Source: Lagopus muta (taxonomy: Eukaryota; Chordata; Aves; Galliformes; Phasianidae). Taken from it: 64,000 nt of DNA. Positions within the stretch are counted from its first letter, which is position 1. Every line of letters begins with the position of its first letter. This document shows, in pieces, positions 1-11,419 of this stretch. The stretch lies in the NCBI RefSeq assembly GCF_023343835.1, contig NC_064472.1, forward strand, positions 8,919,469 through 8,983,468, in the 5' to 3' direction. A model generated the notes under the pieces. It saw nothing but the letters and a program-made list of their open reading frames with translations, was not told where the DNA came from and did not search any database. The translations under genes were made by a program, and so were the position numbers.

Positions 1-537
1 AAAGGACTTCTTGCTCCAATTACGTGTAATCTTTTCTCCAAAGGGCACCGTCAGGTTTTGGCACCCGGACAAGGCAGATACAAACTATCCACCAGAATAC
101 CCCGGATGTGCAGAAGTGCAAAGGGAAGCGGTCATTTCTAGCACAGGCAGCCTAGGCACCGGTCAGCAACATGAACGCTGGGGTCATTGGGAATGAGCAG
201 CGCAGGTTCAGCTGGCGGAATCCTGGGGAAAAGCAAAGAACAAACGAAAGAGCTCAGGTAAGCCGGCCCACGCTTTCCCCCCCTCTGGGCCTATAGTTAC
301 GCCCGGCTCCCGGACAGGCCCACCGCAGGCACGGCAATACGGCCGCGGAAGGACGGGGGCCAAAGAGAGGCTGGAGGAGGCTGAGCCCCACAGGGCCAGT
401 CCTACAGGCCGGCCGCCGCGCGGGGAAGAAGCACGGGGCGGGAAAAAGTCCCGCGGTGAAGGGGAGCCGATGTCTGGATGCGCTCTGCAGGCTCCGGGCT
501 GCAGGACGGGCCCGACGCAGCCGGGAACCGCGCTCAC

Positions 538-660
538 CTGCCGGCGGCGCCGCACCGCGCCCCTCGCCGCAAAATGGCGGCCGCCACGAGATGTGCGCAT
601 GCGCGGGGACGGAAGGGCGGTGCCCCGCTTATGTCCCGGCTCCTCATTGGACGTGGAGTC
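538..660 (-). other. Probable non-coding first exon of a minus-strand gene leaving the window (RPP25L by synteny only)
   Basis: On the minus strand the sequence CCGGCAG|GTGAGCG gives a strong splice donor with the last exon base at 538, downstream of a CpG-rich promoter. No start codon with an open frame into the donor is evident, so the exon looks untranslated. The upstream limit is a guess because the transcription start cannot be seen. In human, the minus-strand neighbour on this side of DCTN3 is RPP25L, which has a non-coding first exon and a single coding exon. The body would lie left of position 1, so the identity is inference only. Confidence 0.4.
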
Positions 661-700
661 CAGGTGGGCGTGACGGAATGGTGACGTCAGGCCCGGCCGA
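560..700. promoter_or_regulatory. Divergent CpG-rich promoter with NRF1, YY1, CCAAT and CRE motifs
   Basis: Several housekeeping promoter motifs sit within 120 bases. They are a YY1-type AAAATGGCGGC at 571-581, the palindromic NRF1 site GCGCATGCGC at 595-604, an inverted CCAAT (ATTGG) at 646-650, and a perfect CRE TGACGTCA at 682-689. No TATA box is obvious. The surroundings (about 300-900) are rich in CG dinucleotides. The arrangement fits a bidirectional promoter serving the minus-strand exon ending at 538 and the plus-strand transcript beginning near 700-840. Confidence 0.7.
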
Positions 701-840
701 GCTTTGAGGTCAGGGAGGTGGATCCGCATCCCCTAGAGCGGGAGTTTGAGGACGGGGTGATACGGGGCTGTGGGACTCGGGGCCGGGAATTCGGAACCCA
801 CTGCGCGGGAGCCTCATGTGCCACGTTCCTGTGCCCGCAG

Positions 841-2330
841 GCTGGCAGACAACGCTTGCGACTGAGGAGATGGTGGCGGCGAGGAGCAGCAGCACTGCAG
901 TCAGGTGAGTCTCCTGTGGATCAGTGCCAAGCCCCACGCTTGCCCTGATGCGTGCCAGGCAGTGCTGGGCCCATTAGAGGAGCCCAGCCCTGGACTGGGA
1001 ACTGGCACGCTTCAGGTCGGCCAGATGGGCCAAGGGCGTCCCTGGGCTCAGGCCCCCTCCCTGTTTTGCAGGTGCTGACAGAGATGTGTGGGCCTTGGTG
1101 TTCCTGCTCCATCTGCAGCTGCTGTAGCAAAGCTGACCAGGAGCTGCAGCAGCTGGTGCTGTTGGCGCTGCCTGAGCACGTGGGCACTCTGGGCCCTGAC
1201 TTTTGGAAGACAGCCTGGAGGGACCTGACAGAGCTGGTGGAGCCTGTCCTGCTGCAGCTCCCCCAGTGCCCAGAGCACTACCAGAAGAAATGATGACAAC
1301 TCCCTGACTGCAAAGAGGAGCCCCAGGAAGGATGGTGCCCAGCCACACTGCTCAGTCTCTAAGGAGTGGAAGGGTATATGAAGAACTCAGCATTAACGTG
1401 GCACAGAAAAGCATCAAAGTGCATCTGGGCACCCTGTCCAAACAGCTACAGTGCTCCAAGGAGCAAGCAGGGAGACTGCGGTGCCTCCCTGTCCTAAACT
1501 CACCCAGCCAGGGCAGTCCTAGTCACTGCTGCAGCACAGGATGAACCCCTGTCTGCAGGCAACCTCCTCAGGAAAGAAAGGCTGAGACGGTGAGGGGATG
1601 TCAACATCACCAAGGCATCCCAGAATGTGTTGGTGCCAGGACCAGCACAGCTGCTGATACTCCAGAATGTGGAGCTGAACTGGGAGTTCAACAAGTGGGC
1701 ATTGCAGGGCCTGGGGCAGAATACTTCTACCACTGACAAGAGCTGTGCAGGGGTCACTGGAATGCTCCTCAGAAAGAGAGTATACATAGAGATCCTGAAA
1801 TTCTCTGGTGCAACCACGACTGAGATTCAGGGCTCTAAGGCAGACACGAGCCAGTGACTGCCCCTCTGTCCAGCCATCAGTGAGGGGGAAGACTGATCTG
1901 TGCCTAGAGGTAAAGCTTCAGAGATTCCTTAGAGCAGTACAGCAGTCCACTGAACAGCTGCAGTGCCCATGGCCACCTTGGCATGCCAATCTCTTCCTCA
2001 TCAGTAGGAAACACCGCCTGCAGCCAGCTCTAATCACACAGCAGCAGCTTGGGGAACCCTCCACCTGCTCAGCTGCATGTAGGGCAGCAGGATTCAGCTC
2101 AGTGCCCATCTGCTTCCCCAGCTGTAAGGCCACATTCCTGCCTGTGAAGCAGTGCTGTGGAAGGAGGGCTCTGCCAGCATCTAAGTGACTGCTCCATCAG
2201 AAGCAGCTGGGGCTGAGGCATGCCCCAAAGGACCTAAGGAAACAAGTGGTGGCACCATAGGAAAAGCAAATGAAAGAGCACCCAGAGCACCCACTTCCAA
2301 AGAAATAAAGTGACTTGTACAGAAGAGCTG
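841..2330 (+). pseudogene. Unrecognised plus-strand transcript or decayed gene with coding-like remnants
   Basis: I do not recognise this gene. A possible exon at 841-905 has an acceptor (CCCGCAG), an ATG opening MVAARSSSTAV, and a good donor (CAG|gtgagt). A second acceptor (TTTTGCAG) lies at 1071. The following exon to about 1293 contains a coding-like stretch (ADQELQQLVLLALPEH, then FWKTAWRDLTELVEPVLLQL). In the adjacent frame just before it is DVWALVFLLHLQLL, so reading it needs a frame change and crosses a stop. A further peptide-like stretch lies at 1627-1855 (VELNWEFNKWALQGLG). A plus-strand AATAAA is at 2304-2309. This may be a decayed protein gene or a long non-coding RNA from the divergent promoter. 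Confidence 0.35.
2304..2309 (+). terminator. AATAAA polyadenylation signal, plus strand
   Basis: A canonical AATAAA sits in CAAAGAAATAAAGTGAC. It is the only such signal on this strand between the promoter at about 0.7 kb and the CR1 tail at 2.4 kb. It would end the unrecognised plus-strand transcript. Confidence 0.4.
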
Positions 2331-2379
2331 AAGAGCTCTCATACCCTGCATTGCCCACTGGCAGACGTATTGGTGATGG

Positions 2380-2612
2380 AGGTGTGACTTTCAGCTCTGA
2401 GATTCACACAGAGGGTGGTGACACACTGGAACAGGTTGCCCAAGGAGGTTGTGGATGCCCCATCCCTGGAGGCATTCAAGGCCAGGCTGGATGTGGCTCT
2501 GGGCAGTCTGGTATAGTGGCTGGCAACCCTGCACATAGCAGGGGCTTGGAACTAGATGATCATTGTGGTCCTTTTCAACCCAGGCCATTCTGTGATTCTA
2601 TGAGGGAGGTGT
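2380..2612 (+). repeat. CR1 LINE 3' fragment
   Basis: This is the 3' tail of a CR1 retroposon, 5'-truncated. It has the hallmark stretches GGTGGTGACACACTGGAACA and AGGCTGGATGTGGCTCTGGG, and the terminal GATTCTATGA. It probably inserted just behind the transcript end at about 2.3 kb. Confidence 0.9.
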
Positions 2613-3740
2613 ACTATTCCACAGGAGGACAAGGTGATGAGGATTAGATGAGGATTAGTCAAGGAGAACCAGCTATTCCTCCTGGAACTCCTTTGGCTCA
2701 CCTTCAGCTGGGCATGCCATGAGGCAGCCTGGGGCTCTCAGCAACTCATCTGGAGGCAAAGCACCAAGCTCAGTGCCACCTCTTTGACCAAAGGGGGCTT
2801 TGGGCTCCCACAGAGTCAGCAAGAGGCCAGCATCCCCTTCTACGAGCAGTGATCTATGTGGTACATAGTCGCTCCTTTGGCTCACCTTCACCTGTGACCC
2901 AGGTGTCAGATCTGCCTGGCTTCCAGCCTACCTTGTATGACACACACATCACCCCTTCACTGTCATATTTTCTACAAGCCACGCAGGATGGTTTAGGAGC
3001 TGCTGGCTTCACAAAGGCATATGCTCACACTCAGAAAGTGGACAAATCCCATGCTCCAGCCAGAACAGGCAGGGGGCAGCAAATGCCTCTTTCCCAATAA
3101 GAAAGGACTGGCTGGGGCTCTGACTCAATTTCTGCCATTCTAGTAAGCAGAGGAAGGATGCAGGCCAGGGTCACTTGCTCCTCCCAGTCTCCAGGAGTTC
3201 CCCTTTTCACTGTCGCACAACAAGACACCAGCAGTCACCCCAGGAAGGGACACGCAGATGACTGCTTCCAGTTCATGCTAGGCATAACATTGCCTTATGA
3301 GACATCAGCCGTGGGCAGCTGGCAGCACATGGATCTGCATGAGTTTAACCAGGCATTCTGTGCCACTCATGCATTCAGGGGAGGAAGAGACAAGCCAGGT
3401 AGTGTATTAGAGCTTTACTATGATCCACAATAAGAGCAAAAAGGGATTTTTAAAGTACGTTACCAGCTTGAAAACATAAAAATGCAAGACAGCATATTAA
3501 GAACAGTGACATATTAAGAGAAAACTATATGCAAACAGTGGCATATTGACAGTGCAGCTTTGATTAAGGGCCACAAAGCCAGGGTGCCCCCAGGAGCCTG
3601 TGTCATCATTTGTAGCATACTCACGGTGAGTATAAAGATGGTGAGGCAAGAGGATGCAAGCAGCTGCTGCAGTCTCTCCTGAGTAACTCAAGGCCAGCAG
3701 GGTCGTAAGACCTTGGCTCTTTGCCCTCCCAGCTTTGCCA
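2613..3740. other. 3' flank and 3' UTR side of DCTN3
   Basis: No open frame here resembles a known protein. The part nearest 3740 must include the DCTN3 3' UTR. I see no AATAAA on the minus strand; an AGTAAA variant near 3412-3417 is one possible poly(A) signal. A 19-base sequence (CTCCTTTGGCTCACCTTCA) occurs twice, near 2688 and 2873. Confidence 0.4.
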
Positions 3741-6700
3741 TCACTCTGCTGTGGGTTTCACTTCACTGGCTGCTTCCAGCTGTGTTAGTATTTCATTCCA
3801 CTGGACAAACTGCTTGGAGAGAAGCAGAGTCTGGATATTCTTCTTAAGGAAAAAGAAGTGAAAACTTCAAGGAGGAAACAGTATAGCCAGAGCAGCCCTC
3901 ATCAGCCTGACAGCACTGATATAAAACCAATTCCTTGGCAGAGAAAAAGGTGAAGGAAACTGGATTTACACTACATAGACTCAAACCAAGTACACACCAA
4001 TGGGTGTCCAGAAGCCACTTCTAAACACTGCACAGCTCTGCAAATTAAAGGTCTTCCTTCAGAAAAAAGCAGAGCTCCCCCACCCACTGTAGTTCAGGAT
4101 GCGTTCCAGCACTGGGATGAGAATGAGCTGCTGCAAGGCTCTGGCAGGTCACAGGCACATTCAAATGACATGCTAGCTCCTTTGTGCCACGCCACACTGT
4201 AAGCAGATCCAGCAAAAAAGCTTTGTCTCACAAGCAACATCCTGCCCTTCCTGTCTCACATAGGCAGTTCTGTCTCTCAGCACTGTATCAGGACTCCACT
4301 CCTGAGGTAAGTATAATGAAAGGAACACAAGCATCACTACACCAGAAAAGGTACTGGCTATTAAACCTAAGGCTGGACATTGCCTGCTTCCAGCTACCTG
4401 ATAGGACGAGGTGGCCCAACAGACAGGTGTGCAGTTCAGTCCAAGGCACCAGCTAAAAGGATACTGTCTTGTTGTAGTTTTCCAAGAGCATCTTGACTTC
4501 ATCAGTAAACTGTTCACACTGCTCCTGCAAAAAACAGTGCCTCAATGAGTAAGCAGTAAATAAGTTAAAGGACATCTGTAATTCCAGGCAACACGGGGGA
4601 AACCCTGTCCAAGGCTAGTACCAAAACTGAAACTCAGGCCCTGGCTGTGACCACTCACAGTGGCTGAAAGAGTTTCCATAGTTGTAGTAAAAGTTATGAA
4701 GAAACACCCATGCTCACACAGTGCAAGAGCACCCATGCTAGCACTGGTGCGTGCTCTTTCTTAGCATCCATGCTTTCCTTGCCTCAGAAGGAAAACTTGC
4801 AGCAAAACATAAGAAGGGGGGCATTAAGTGCTGCCCAGGCTACACCCTCCCACCTCATGGGGTACTCAAATGGGGAAGGAAAGAGACAAGGTGACAGCAT
4901 TAACAGCCTTCTAGAGACTGGGACACTGAAGAAGTGCAACATTTCAGTGTTCCAGTGAAAAGCAGAACAGCAGCTGGTTAAACACGCTGCTGCTTACTAA
5001 GAGGTGCTCAAACCTCCATTTTGAGCAGCTTACGGTAGGTAAAAAGCTTTTCCAACTCAAAGTCAAATGTTAGTAATCCTAGGTATCTCCCCCAAAAGTT
5101 CTTAAACTTTTTTTTTTTTCTTGCTGCAGTTTTAAAGGTGTGGTATAAACGATAATTCAAACAGCTGCAGATACAAGGGTATCATCAGTACACCCACTAT
5201 CAAATGCTTCCTTCTTCTGGCTAGTGAAGACTGTCATGAACATTCACACTACCTGTTGCTGTATCTGGATTTGAGAGAGTCGCTGTAGTTTGGCTGCATG
5301 TTCTGGAGCCGCTGAAAGCACAGAAATCCATTTTGTTTGTTTTACATCATGTAGGATTAATTATTAAAAAAAAAAGAACATTGCTTCTCCAAGGGCATGT
5401 CACAGCAAAATTCTGCTCAGTGAATTCAAGTGCTCCATTCCAAAAACATGTTTTTTTACACAATTAAAAAAAGCCAACTAACAGAAAAACCCACATAGCT
5501 ACACTGCACACTAAATAACAGGTTTATTTGCTAACTACTTGAGTTAGGGTGAGTTAGCAGATGCTTGCATTGAGGGAGCAAACAATTAGATGAACACTGT
5601 AGTAAACATTAAAAGAAACATCTCTGCCTACACAAGGAACACTGATGTTCTGGATATAAGACAGCACATAAGCAGAACCCAGGAGAGTCACCAGAGCCTG
5701 GGGATTGCACATAGTGCTTAGTCATAGTTTCTCACCCTTTGCCAAGCCACTGCCTCTAACCTCTTTACTGAACTACACAGTCACCTCCCTGACCCCTTGG
5801 TGCAGTGGTCACATTCCCACCCCAGGTGTGCTTGGTAACAGCTAAGACATTCAGCAGTGCTCTGTTAGACACTGCACACTTTCTAGACATGGAACATGAG
5901 AGCAACGTGAGGCAGGAGCAGATATACCACTGTGTACCTACTTTACTGACACTAAGTTGTGTGCTCAGCTGTTCTCAAGTCTGAGGCTCACAAAAAAATG
6001 AACAGCAACAGCACAGACAACAGCTTGGAGGATAGCATTTGCAACTGAGATACCTGGCATACCTTGGATACTGGCACTGTCTAAGATGGGCTCAAGGTTC
6101 TTCACCTGCTCCAGGAGGGCTACTCGGGAAGGAAGAGCCTGCTCCTCTGATCAGGGAGAGATAATAAGGAATATTAGGAAATAAAGATAGAGTTTTAGCT
6201 TCTCACAAATACTGGTGCATTAATGTATATGAATCTGTTTTCTAAACCATTTACACACAACACACCGGAGAACAGCTTGGCAAATACAGAAAACAAAACT
6301 CATAGCCAAAGCTAGAGTAAAGGCATGAAAGTCTCTGACTACAGACTTGGAAGTTCCCAAGTTAAAGGAGCTCTTCAACAGGTCAGCTGTAGCCCCACCC
6401 CAAAAAAGGACTTATTCCTACTCCAAATGATGACCAGCTGGAACTGTCACTTACACTCCAGCTCCTTTTTTCCAGTTATTTACCTCTACAAAAAAAGAGC
6501 TTGCTTATGATTTCATTCAGCCTTTTATGATGTTCACGAGTACATTCTCATTCATGATAACTTAAGTCAGAAGTATCTCCACGAAAATTAATTCACTATA
6601 ACCAAGACAAGGCTGAACCAAGTTATTTGGGGGCAAAGGAGAATAAAGCTGGAAGGTATTTAATGTATACTCAAAATCCTCCTGTTTTTCTTACAGTCCT

Positions 6701-9700
6701 CAGAGTATTTAAAAAAAGGGTGAGGAAAGCTATTCAAGCTCCATCTTTTTCTTTTCAGCCTTGTTAATTTATGGATAAATTGATCTATAGTTAGATCAGA
6801 AGAGATAAAATGACAGCATGGACATGCGCAGAGGAGCACAATGGGGTGACAGACATCCTCATAGAAATCACATTTTAGTTAGCTCTAAAGAGGTTTGCTT
6901 TTTCACATCTTTATAACTAAACAAAGTAACTCAACCCAATCCAGCAGTGCTAAAAACCTGTTTCCTTTCATTTTAAGCCATACCTGCCAAGATGAACTCC
7001 AGCTTCCAAGTGTCTGGAACAGCCATTCTGTCAATGTACAGAGGGTCTAGGTATTTTATTACATCTTCAACTAAAGAAAAAGATAGGTTTGAAGACACAA
7101 AGTAAGAAAGATGTTACTGCTTTTACAAGTGGAATTCCCCATGGCACTGCATCACACAAGGTTGCTTTGCAAACACCCTACAATTAGTGCTATTTTTATT
7201 CAGATTCACCAATGTTTGCAGCACTTGATGACAAATGACTTTGGAAAGCCTTGACCAAGAACTTATAAATGACTCAAGCCCAAATAACTGCTTTCTTACA
7301 GACATCTCCATCACTTACTTTTTGTTTAGCTAACAATACCAATTAAATCTGCTTCTTCCTGCCCTTGATACAAAACCAGAGGACTCTCACTCACTCTGGT
7401 TCCTAAAATTATTTACAAATGTACTGTACTGTTTTCACACCTAACACTCATCACAGCCTTGGACCACACCAGCCGTCCCAGTGCTGCTCCCATGGTGCCA
7501 GGCCATGATTCTTGGCCATGATAAAGCTCTATGGGACGAACCACAGCTCTGTGTTCACAGTTGATGCCCCTGGCTTAGAGAAGGCTCTGCAGACATGATC
7601 AGCAGTACTGGGATGGCATCTCTAGTGCTCCCACCACACACAGAAGGGAGAGATGATCTGGTGAGTGGTTGCTCTCAACCCACAAGAGCTCAGGCCCTAG
7701 AAGTCCTCCAGACGCGTATTGGGCATGGCTATGTAAAGCAAAAAGTGGGTTGCAGCAGCCTTTTCTCCACTCCCAGCAGCTCACTGGAAGAATCACATTA
7801 CAGACCAAACTGAAGTGACATTCTGCAAGTTTAAATCCAAGGCATTCAAGTTTGGGACATGTGTGAATTAGATAACAAAAAGTATTTATTTCGTAAAATT
7901 ACAAGCAGTTACCAGTCTATGAAACACCATTATAATTTTGGTGATGTTTGAATCCCCACACCCTAAAATTAATCATAGAATTATTAAGGTTGAAAAGATC
8001 ATTAGGGTCACTTAATTCAACCATCAATCCATCGCCAGCATCCCTGCTAACTGATGTTCCTCATTACCTCATCTCTCTTAAACACCCCCAGGAATTCCAC
8101 CATTTCCCTGGGCAGCCTGCTCCTACACCTTACCACTCTTTCAGAGAATTTTTTTCCTAACATTTAATCCAAACTTTCCCAGCACAACTTGAGGCCATTA
8201 TCTCTCATCCCACTGCTGATTACTTGGGAGAAGACACCAATCCCTGTCTCGCTGTGACATCCTTTTAAGGAGCTGTAGAGAGCTACAAGGTCTCCCCTGA
8301 ACCTTCTCTTCTCCAGACTAAACAATCCTTTCAAGACTGAAAGACTAAACAAGTCTTTCAGCTGACGCTCATAAGACTTGCATTCCAGAATCTTCACAGT
8401 TTTGTTGCCCTTCTCTGGGCACACTCCAGTGACTTGATGTCTTTGTTGTAGTGAGGGGCCCAAAACTGAACACAGTACTCATGGCATGGCCTCACCAGCA
8501 CTGAGGACAGTGGGACAATCACTTACCCAGTTCTGCTGAATACACTGTTTCTGATACAAGCAAGCATACTGTTGCCCTTGGCCACCTGGGCACACTGCTG
8601 GCTCATGTTCAGCCAGCCATCAACTATCATCCACAGATCCTTTTGCACCAGGCAGCTTTGCAGCCACTCTGCCCCAAAGCCTGTGGAGCTGCATGGGACT
8701 GTTCTGAACAAAGTGAAGGACCTGGCACTTGGGCTTCTTGAACTTCATCCTTTTGGCCTTAGCCAAGCAATCCAGCCTTTCCAGATCTCTCTGCAAAGCC
8801 TTCCTATGCTCAACATTTCCTCCCATTTTGGTGTCATCTGCAAACTTACAGAGTGTGCACTCAATCCCCTGCTCCAGATCATCAGTAAAGATATTAGACC
8901 AGTCTGGCCCCAGTCGCAACCCCCTGGAACACCACTCCTGACCAGTTGCCAGTTAAATTTAACTCCATTCACCATCATTTTCTGGCCCAGCCATCCAGCC
9001 AGATTTTTACACAGAGAAGGGCACACCTGTTTAAGCCACAGGCTGTCAGCTTCTCTAGTAGAATACTGTGGGAGACACTATCAAAGGCTTTGCTAGAGTC
9101 TGAGCAGAGTACGCCCATAGCCTTTCTCTCATCTACCAGGCAGGTTACCTAGTCATAGGAGATCAGGTTAGTGAAGTATATTCTGCCTTTCGTGAACTCA
9201 TGTTGGCTTGTGATCTCCTGGTTATCCCACACACGCTGTGTAATCAGACTCAAAGACAATCTGCTCCATAACCTTCCTCGGTACTAAGGCCAGTCTGACC
9301 AGCAGTTTTCCAGATGCTTCTTCTAGAAATGTGCCACAAGTCTCCAGTGCCGTACAGATCCAAGCACATTTCAGTTTCTCACAATGTCCTGCCTGTCAGG
9401 AGTGCTGAGGGGACACAAGTTGTTGGGAGGGAACAGAGCCAGAACAGCTGACCTTATTATTACCAGCTTTGAAATCTAGAGAACTGAAACACTACTTAAT
9501 GTAGAGAGCCACCCCACTACCTCTCCTTCCTAGCCTCTCTCTTCTGAAGAGCTTACAACCCTTCATTGCAGCACTCCAGTTACAAGGGCCATTGTACCAC
9601 ATTTCAGTGATAGCAACCAAGTCATAGCTCTCCTGTCACACAATGGCTTCTAGCTCCTGCTTCTTGCCCATGCTATGTGCATCAATGAAGATGCACTTCA

Positions 9701-10837
9701 ACTGAAGTATTGCTCTCAGCCCTAGCTGATATGCTGCACCTAAGCTCATTTCTAATGAGCCTGGTTTTGTTCCCTCACTCCCTTCAAACCTAGTTTAAAG
9801 CCATCTCAGTGAACTCCATCAACTGCTGGGCTTTTCCCCCTTTGAGACAGGTGGATCTCATCTGTCACCCAGTAAGCCTAGTGCTGAATAAACTGACCCA
9901 TAAAAAAAAAAAACCAAAAACAACATTCCACCAATGGCAACAGCCACAAAGCCACATGTCAATCACATGAGTTTTCCTGATCCTCTCAGTATTTTGCCCT
10001 ATTACTGAACGAATTGAGGAAAGTGACTGTTTACAAGGTTGGATAGTGATAGAACAAGGGGGAATAGTTTTAAACTGAGATGGGGAGGTTTAGGTGAATA
10101 TTAGGAGGAAGTTTTTCCACACAAAGGGTGGTCACACTGGAACAGGTTGCCCAAGAAAGTTGTGGATGTCCTATCCCTGGAAACATTCAAGGTCAGGCTG
10201 GATGTGGCTCTGGGCATCTTGGTCGGGCGGTTGGTGACCCTGCACACAGCAGGGGAGTTGAAACAAGATGATCATTGTGGTCCTTTTCAACTCAGGTCAT
10301 TCTATGATTCTACAAAAACACTACCTGAGCTCCCACCCCTTTAACTAACCACCCCAACGCCCTGAAGACCAGCAAACAGATAACTTTTTCATTTTCTTGC
10401 TTCTAGGCAAAACGTGCCGAACCAGAACCACAAAGGAGCCAGCTGAGCCCCAAGGAGGGGATGTGGGCTCACAACATGCATCACTGCCACCTTTCTGCAC
10501 GACCCCAGCACAGCAGCCCACTCACTTTTCTTAAACAGGATCTTGATCCTCTCCCTCTTGCCGGCGATGTTGCTCAACGCCACCTGCACCTTGACGAGCT
10601 CATCGGCCACCTGCAGGGGGAACGGACCCGTCAGCCGCCAGCGAGCCGTGAGGCCCGTGGCCGGGCTGTGGAGCGGCCTCTGCGCGAGGATACCCAATGG
10701 GCGGCTGGAGAGGATAAGAACGGAACCCCGACCTTTGGCGGCTCGCAGGCGCCGACTCCCATGCGCTGCTCCAATTCCTCCAGCCGCCAGTGTAGCTGCT
10801 GTAAAGCCGCCATCTCCGCCGCCATCTTCGCCGCCAT
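3741..10837 (-). CDS. DCTN3: Dynactin subunit 3 (p22/p24)
   Basis: This is the small coiled-coil subunit of the dynactin shoulder, part of the complex that links cytoplasmic dynein to cargo. Seven coding exons, in transcript order: 10837-10733, 10610-10526, 7070-6984, 6146-6063, 5311-5253, 4524-4465 and 3830-3741. All splice sites are GT-AG and all phases join, giving 189 residues (human 186). Diagnostic segments are [19 protein letters not shown] (about 40-58), [16 protein letters not shown] (about 68-83), [19 protein letters not shown] (about 101-119), [11 protein letters not shown] (about 122-132) and [14 protein letters not shown] (about 162-175). The start chosen is the first of three in-frame ATGs ([12 protein letters not shown]), with A at -3 and G at +4. 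The N-terminus differs from mammals. Intron 2, about 3.5 kb, is full of CR1 sequence. Confidence 0.96.
7971..9880 (-). repeat. CR1 LINE, internally deleted, in DCTN3 intron 2
   Basis: The 3' terminus is at the low-coordinate end (AATCATAGAATTATTAAGG near 7970). Read on the minus strand, 8164-9150 holds reverse-transcriptase remnants (for example [12 protein letters not shown]). About 9480-9730 reads as endonuclease-domain start sequence ([13 protein letters not shown], then [10 protein letters not shown]). The expected middle between these pieces is short or missing, so the copy is old and internally deleted. It lies in the sense orientation of the host gene. Confidence 0.85.
10035..10318 (+). 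repeat. CR1 LINE 3' fragment in DCTN3 intron 2
   Basis: A 5'-truncated CR1 in plus orientation. It carries GGTCACACTGGAACAGGTTG and CTGGATGTGGCTCTGGGCA and ends in ATTCTATGATTCTAC. It lies about 200 bases from DCTN3 exon 2, opposite to the larger CR1 next to it. Confidence 0.9.
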
Positions 10838-10960
10838 CTTGCCGCCGCACCGGAAGCTGCACAGCTTCACTTCCGGCCCGCCCCGCCCGGGTTACGCCCC
10901 GTTGCCATAGCGGCGCGTTGCTAAGGGAGGCCGTTTCCGTGGCGACGGACAGCCCCGGGC
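10838..10960 (-). promoter_or_regulatory. DCTN3 CpG-rich promoter with ETS, YY1 and X-box-like motifs
   Basis: The region just upstream of the DCTN3 start is GC-rich without a TATA box. ETS-type sites occur as CACTTCCGG at about 10868 and ACCGGAAG at about 10849. YY1-type AAGATGGCGGC motifs overlap the start codon. Two half-site-like sequences resembling RFX X-boxes follow: GTTGCCATAG near 10901 and GTTGCTAAGG near 10917. I see no divergent gene on the plus side. Confidence 0.6.
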
Positions 10961-10999
10961 GGGCTGAGGGCTGCGGGGCTGCGCCGAGCCCCCCGGAGA

Positions 11000-11419
11000 C
11001 GGCGGGGCGGTCGATGCTGATTTGCACTGCAGAGAGAGGCGTGCGGGTCTCGCGGCATCCGGGCGGTCGATGGATGCTTCATTCCTGCGAGGTCCTTCGG
11101 GCGAGAGGCACTCGGGTGTGTTAAAAGCAACGGAGCAATGGCGGGACCGGAGGATGCAGGGCCTTTGAAATCCAGGAGCTGCCTCGGGCTTTCCCTCAGG
11201 CCCCGACCTGCCCGCATTCACCTTCCTCCCATCGACCACAGCCACGCAATGAGGGGCTGGTGAAGGCAGCAGCTGTCCCCAGCCCACCTGCACTCACAGC
11301 CATAGAAACCTCTTGAAGGGCCGAGATGGATCCATGGCAGCAGAGCCACCACAGACGGTGGATTCCCTGGCTGCAAAGCGATTGGTTCTGGAGACCCCAG
11401 AGCATCTTTCTGTCCCTCT
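11000..11419. other. Spacer between DCTN3 promoter and CR1
   Basis: This is a GC-rich shore of the DCTN3 CpG island grading into ordinary sequence. No exon, repeat or RNA gene is recognised; open frames here are short and unlike any family I know. Confidence 0.4.
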
